The position numbers and the translations under genes are program-made. A DNA stretch of 64,000 nucleotides from Capitulum mitella (lineage: Eukaryota; Arthropoda; Thecostraca; Pollicipedomorpha; Pollicipedidae): positions 20,819,081-20,883,080 of the forward strand of contig CP099848.1 in NCBI GenBank assembly GCA_030062745.1, given 5' to 3'. Below are positions 59,471 through 64,000 of this stretch, in pieces; positions within the stretch are counted from its first letter, which is position 1, and the number at the start of each line of letters is the position of its first letter. The notes under the pieces were generated by a model, which saw only the letters and a program-made list of their open reading frames with translations, was not told where the DNA came from and did no database searches.

Positions 59471-62400
59471 TATTCCAAAACAAACTTTCTCACGGAGGCG
59501 AACACCCAAATGTACCTAACGGATGCAGCTGAAGAAAACTCTACATCTCAGCGCAACTATGTAAGCTAAATCTGAAACGGAAACTTCATGACGTCCGTCT
59601 TAAATACAACACATCAGTCGTGCTGTCAGCCAGAGTCAGTCAGAGGCACTTACACTCGGTGGTCGATTACGACTCACCAGCTCGTGCGCAGACAGTCGTG
59701 TTCAGCGGCGGTCGGCTGCTAGGAGGTTCCACACGGCTCGTGAGGCACGGGGACGGGACTCGTGCGGTGTACGTGCGCTCCCACGGGCGCCGGCGAACCG
59801 AGTGGACCGGGAGCCGGCCGGCGGCGAACGGTCCCGGGCCGCCGCTGGCGCGTCTGTCTGTCTGTGTGCCGGTCCTCCTGTGTGTGCCGGTCCCGACGCG
59901 TGAGACTGCGTGTCAGGGCACGCGTGTTTTCGTGTGATAATCTGCTGCGTTATACGTGAAGCGCGACCCAGTGCGGGGAAAGTGAATGACGAGAAGCATG
60001 CTTTTACAGATTGCACTCAGCTGTATCCCTTGAGCGTTTGTGAGATTACAAATGGTTTAACGTCCTTGTCAGTTTAAGATAGTGTGACGACAGTGACGAC
60101 ATGTCTGGAGATTCTGAAGTTGGGATTTGGAATCGTCTGCACCCTCATACCTTTTCAGAGATTCTAGCATTACGACCATGGCAATGCCTGCAAAGAAATG
60201 GAGTACAGTTTTATTGAACGTTCACTGTAATTTACCAAAATACTCAACCATGCTTAGCAACGTAGCTTTTTACTTACCGTGTCTTTCGATACTCAACACA
60301 CGTGTCTCTGAACAGTTACAAAGTAATGTAAAATTCAAAAACAACTATGAGCGACCCGGCGCACCAAACATTTAGTTTCGTCGGAGGGCATAAACGTTTC
60401 TGTTGATGCCTTCCTTCCTACGAAAATTCCTGGAGGCGCGACTTTTTATTTTTGACTTTATACTTAATTTCTGCTTGTTAAAGGTGTAAAGAAACACATG
60501 AATATATTCAGCTTTAGGATATTGCCTGATGCCGGGTAGACCATAATCTGAAGTCTGTTTGGTTGATTCGGTGGATCCCCACATTTGATACAGTTATGCG
60601 TAGTTCAGCTTGGTCCCGACGGAGGCGCAGTTGACCGCCGCCTCCCCCTAGGTTTTCCCAAGACTGAGAAAAAATGAACGAACGCAACGCCACGAAATTT
60701 TATGTACCTTTTGCTTGAATATTTTTACATCTTGCGTCAAAATTTTTGGCCTCAAGTTAGGTCAGGTGTTTGACCTAGATCAGGTCAAGTAGGCCTATGT
60801 CCAACAAAGTTTATCGCCCTGTAACTTTTTTCGGAAAGCAAGATATCGCAATGACACTTTCAGGGATTACAAATTTTGGCAGGTGCAAGGAATATACCAT
60901 CTGAAATGTTTCAGAAACCTCCAGGTATTAACCTAAGGTCAAACACATTTTCAAGACAAGTCGTTTTTCGAACATTGACGATTTTTACAATACTTTGGGT
61001 GTGATGTGATGCAGACGTTCAATAACCGTCATTAGGAAAAGTACCAATGACCTTCAACCATTGGCCTGAAGTCAGTTCACCAATAACTGTTTTCAGCCAA
61101 AATGCCCCTCGTCAAAATTGGCGGTCGATAACTTGGAACTGATAGAAAATCACATACGTGGCTCCCACGGTTGCGAATGATATCTAAAAGTAAAAAAAGA
61201 AAAATTGCAGAAAAATAAAATAAATAGATAAATATGTGATTTTTGGGGAAATTAATCGGCTTCCACGAATAAAACTCCGCCAGTTGTGTACAATGATAAT
61301 TACCGAATAGTTTCAAAATTTCAGCACAGAAGACCATCACAAGAACCACTAGCATCAATACACACCACCTCGCAAGGCTTATGGCGGCAGAATAAAGGAG
61401 TGCTAAGATTAGTTTCCGTTCAATCCATTCCGCGCTCGGCACGGCGCCCGCCGTACAGCAGCGCGAATAACGCTTTGTTCTGAACTCAACGTCTCTGCAT
61501 ATATATTTAACAAATCAGAAAAATTAGATGTGTATCGGCATCTGCGGACCTTTGCCTATTCCTTGGTGTCTCTGCCTAGCACTTATTGATCACAGCCCCT
61601 GAGATTCAGGCCGTTTCTCGGCTCATGTCGTCGCTTATGAGAAAACATACATGGAGCGTAAATGGCTTATATATCATTCAGAAGTACAAATGATGCCGAT
61701 TTCGAGCTCTACTCGTGACAGTCTTTCCAACGGTACGCTTGCTCTTATCGCGCGACCAACCGTTCGTAAGTTAGGGGGGGAGATCGGTCAACCGCCCCCC
61801 CCAGTCGGGCGTGCATGGCGCCGACTGCCAGTAGCGCGAGGGTTCAGGCTTTTTAGGACCTTCGGTTTAAGCTGCCCGTCGGCATTATGACAAGCTCAGA
61901 AAAAATTGTGGGACGCTTCCTGCTATCACCTGGCACATCCTTTTCTCGTCGACGGCGCTAGCATCTTCCGATATATTCAGCAACATCACGGTATGTTCGG
62001 GTGGCAGTGATGACACACACGACTAGCATGACACTCCAGAGCGCAGTGGCGCTGAGCTCGCCACACGCCGCAGACCTCTGAACCATGGGAACAGCCTGGC
62101 AGGGCGCACCACAACGTTCTCACAAGATTCACGAAGGTCAATCACAGCAGACGGAGCACGTAGCGCCGACCACGGCGAAGCCACTGCAGGATGGCGCATC
62201 AGACACCACGGCAGGGACGGCGTGAGTTTAAGCTGACATTTGACATGACTAGTCGCACCGTATCAAAGCGGACTGTTGTCAGCGAAGACTAACGCACGCC
62301 GCGACTATCTAAAGACGATTCGCTAACAATGAAGCCCGAGCATTGGTTCACAGGGGGTTAACAGTACCTACATATGTAGTGCTACAAAGAACAAACGCAT

Positions 62401-62574
62401 CCAAACACTTGGTCTTTCGCTGGAGACTGTGAATAAGCTCATCACATTCGGACGGCGGCTCGAAGGCGGACCCGCTGGATCCCGTCCCGGTTTACTCACT
62501 CCGAGCCACTTCACCTTCTTCCGGCCTGCTCAGCCCATCTCAGTTCTACTAAGCTGATCCATCGGCCCGCCGCA

Positions 62575-62847
62575 CAGTCAAGCCTCCGTCTCCCGCTCAC
62601 TGGACAGTCAGGCCTCCGTCTCCCGCCCGCCGCACAGTCAGAACTCCGTCTCCCGCTGGCCGCCGCACAGTCAGACCTCCGTCTCCCACCCGCTGGACAG
62701 TCAGGCCTCCGTTTCCCGCTCACTGGACAGTCAGGCCTGCGTCTCCCGACCGCCGGACAGTCAAGCCTCCGTCTCCCGCCCGCCGGACAGTCAGGCCTGC
62801 GTCTCCCGCCCGCCGGACAGTCAGGCCTCCGTCTCCCGCTCGCCGGC
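62575..62847. repeat. 30-bp minisatellite, nine units
   Basis: Units start CAGTCA at 62575, 62605, 62635 (33 bp), 62668, 62698, 62728, 62758, 62788 and 62818, with body GGCCTCCGTCTCCCGC and a variable end. The unit nearest the exon encodes its C-terminus and stop. Confidence 0.95.
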
Positions 62848-63162
62848 GGCCGCCACCCGCCGGCAGATCCTGCCCGGCGACACGGCGAACTTGTAGTCGG
62901 CCTCGTCCGCGTAGCCGCGCAGCTTGCCCGTCCGCAGGATCTTGTAGCTGCCGGTGTCCGGTTCGTCGAAGCTGAGCGAGAGCAGCGGCGGCGCGTCCTG
63001 GGCCGGCGGCGGCGGCGCCTCGAAGTCGGGAGGGCCCAGCAGGTCGCAGAGCGTCGTCGGGCTGCCCTGCCAGCCGGGCAGTTTGGGAGGCAGCGGCGGC
63101 GGCGTGCTGGCCGGCGCGTCACACGGCGGGGAGCTGACCGAGAGGAGGGCCGGGGCAGATAC
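62821..63162 (-). CDS. Terminal exon of an unrecognised proline-rich protein (partial gene)
   Basis: Acceptor CTGCTGCCCAG|GTA, then 113 codons and TGA. The peptide starts VSAPALLSVSS, has an SH3-ligand-like PPPLPPKLPGW, a DLLGPPDFEAPPPP stretch, and a less biased end SYKILRTGKLRGYADEADYKF before GERETEA and the stop. The non-repetitive tail with Tyr/Lys/Phe and the clean acceptor argue for real coding sequence. I do not recognise the family; a cytoskeletal or signalling adaptor would fit the proline motifs but is inference. The start of the gene is outside the window. Confidence 0.6.
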   Translation of the reverse strand, partial: VSAPALLSVSSPPCDAPASTPPPLPPKLPGWQGSPTTLCDLLGPPDFEAPPPPAQDAPPLLSLSFDEPDTGSYKILRTGKLRGYADEADYKFAVSPGRICRRVAAAGERETEA

Positions 63163-63997
63163 CTGGGCAGCAGGCGGACGCTCACAGTCAGCGGGCCGCG
63201 TCAACGCAATACATGTTAAGATACCGTCTGATACTGCAGTGGCTGCTCGATACTTAAGATACATATTAATTTTTCTTCGGTTTTCTTCTTTTTTTCAGGA
63301 ACAGAGGAGGACGATGAGCAAAAAGGGTGTGAAGTATGTTGCAAAAATCATGAGCGAAAAACGAGCACATGGATATTCCCAAGTAAACAGTATGAAAGAC
63401 AACATCCTTGGGGTTGAGAAGACAGGCAAAAGAAGTTGGTTTCAAAAAACCATTGTTTTCTACACAACATGCTACGCTTTGCATTGATGCAAGATGCGGA
63501 GAAACAGAACACCCCGCATACTAGAAACCAAAGTCAAGTTGCACAGGCAAGAGGATCAATAATGTGACAACCGTGATCGAAACGACGATCACAGCCTCGA
63601 CCAACCTTTTTGGTCAGCCTGAGGGGAAGACATGGGGGATTGTCCGAGACGCCGCCGTACACCACCGAGGATACTGATGATGTGTGCCTCTTCTCAGGCG
63701 CTGCAAGGAGTGGGAACTGTTTCAGATACATAGAAAGGCCCGTGTGGCGTACAACATGCATGAGAAAATACAAAGTCGGTTACTGTGGAACCGTAACAAG
63801 AACACATTGCTACGATTTCAAATGGGTCTATCCAAAAGCCATGAGCCTTTACCCACAACGCAGTCGGGAAGGGAACACACTAATCTTTCACCGTGACGAA
63901 ATTCGGTAAATGATATCAGGAGCTGCAGAACATCGACTACGTCGCTGATGGTGCGCTTTAGTCAGTTGATCAGAGGATGAGGCGGGACAAAACTCAC
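63163..63997 (-). other. Intron of the partial 63-kb gene; donor at the window edge
   Basis: AAC|GTGAGT lies at the very end of the window on the minus strand (GT at 63997-63996), so the upstream exon ends at 63998 and continues beyond 64000. The implied intron is 835 bp. A + strand frame inside it (from the strong acceptor-like tract at 63280-63299) encodes about 60 lysine-rich residues starting MSKKGVKYVAKIMSEK, of unknown meaning. Confidence 0.5.
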
Positions 63998-64000
63998 GTT

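Larger units (their letters stand above)
42511..62820. other. Gene-poor region
   Basis: About 20 kb without a supportable exon. GC-rich islands at 43040-43640, 47450-47960 and 57380-57960 may be distal promoters. 48.6-49.5 kb, 50.4-51.5 kb, 52.0-54.4 kb and 60.0-62.5 kb hold nothing recognisable beyond the repeats and inverted repeats listed separately. Confidence 0.6.

Noticed and set aside
62511..63185. 224-codon minus frame with Arg/Cys/Pro decapeptide repeat
   Set aside because: It overlaps the proline-rich exon in another frame and owes most of its length to the 30-bp minisatellite.

Overview
This is a window of arthropod nuclear DNA. The diagnostic gene is a complete CYP307-family cytochrome P450 (spook, a Halloween gene of ecdysteroid synthesis) at the left end on the + strand, in four exons. 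CYP307 enzymes belong to arthropod moulting-hormone synthesis. The spliceosomal introns, multi-kilobase gaps, GC-rich promoter-like islands, microsatellites and short DNA transposons fit an arthropod. High third-position GC and low-complexity Ala/Arg/Pro stretches suggest a non-dipteran, possibly crustacean source, but I cannot name the species from sequence alone.

Layout. (1) 1-6980 (+): spook promoter, four exons and 3' UTR; phases fit exactly and give 532 residues. (2) About 7-18 kb: intergenic, with tRNA-like pseudogenes, short tandem duplications and a perfect hairpin. (3) 17984-20537 (-): three-exon type II membrane protein of the METTL24-like methyltransferase family, 284 residues, with degenerate catalytic motifs. 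(4) 20.8-25 kb: intergenic. (5) 25073-38838 (-): FAM107 (actin-associated DRR1 family) gene in four coding exons, 201 residues. A 58-nt exon at 42453-42510 looks like an alternative 5' coding exon, because it joins exon 2 in the same phase as the main first exon. The large FAM107 introns are crowded with hAT-type MITEs that have 8-bp target duplications, and with a tRNA-derived SINE, one copy of which is split by a MITE. (6) 42.5-62.8 kb: about 20 kb with no gene I can support, but with minisatellites, GC-rich islands, inverted repeats, more MITEs and a diverged 475-484-bp tandem duplication. (7) 62821-63162 (-): terminal exon of an unrecognised proline-rich protein. Its stop codon lies in the first unit of a 30-bp minisatellite, and a perfect donor at the window edge marks its previous exon.

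The three recognised genes have no evident joint function. Spook and the METTL24-like gene converge; the METTL24-like gene, FAM107 and the 63-kb gene share the minus strand. The observations I rate highest are a duplicated, stop-bearing decoy copy of the spook exon 2 acceptor, the alternative FAM107 first exon, the degenerate METTL24-like active site, a helically phased GTCACG array, and the MITE/SINE families. All intron-exon boundaries come from splice consensus, phase and family similarity; no transcript data were available.
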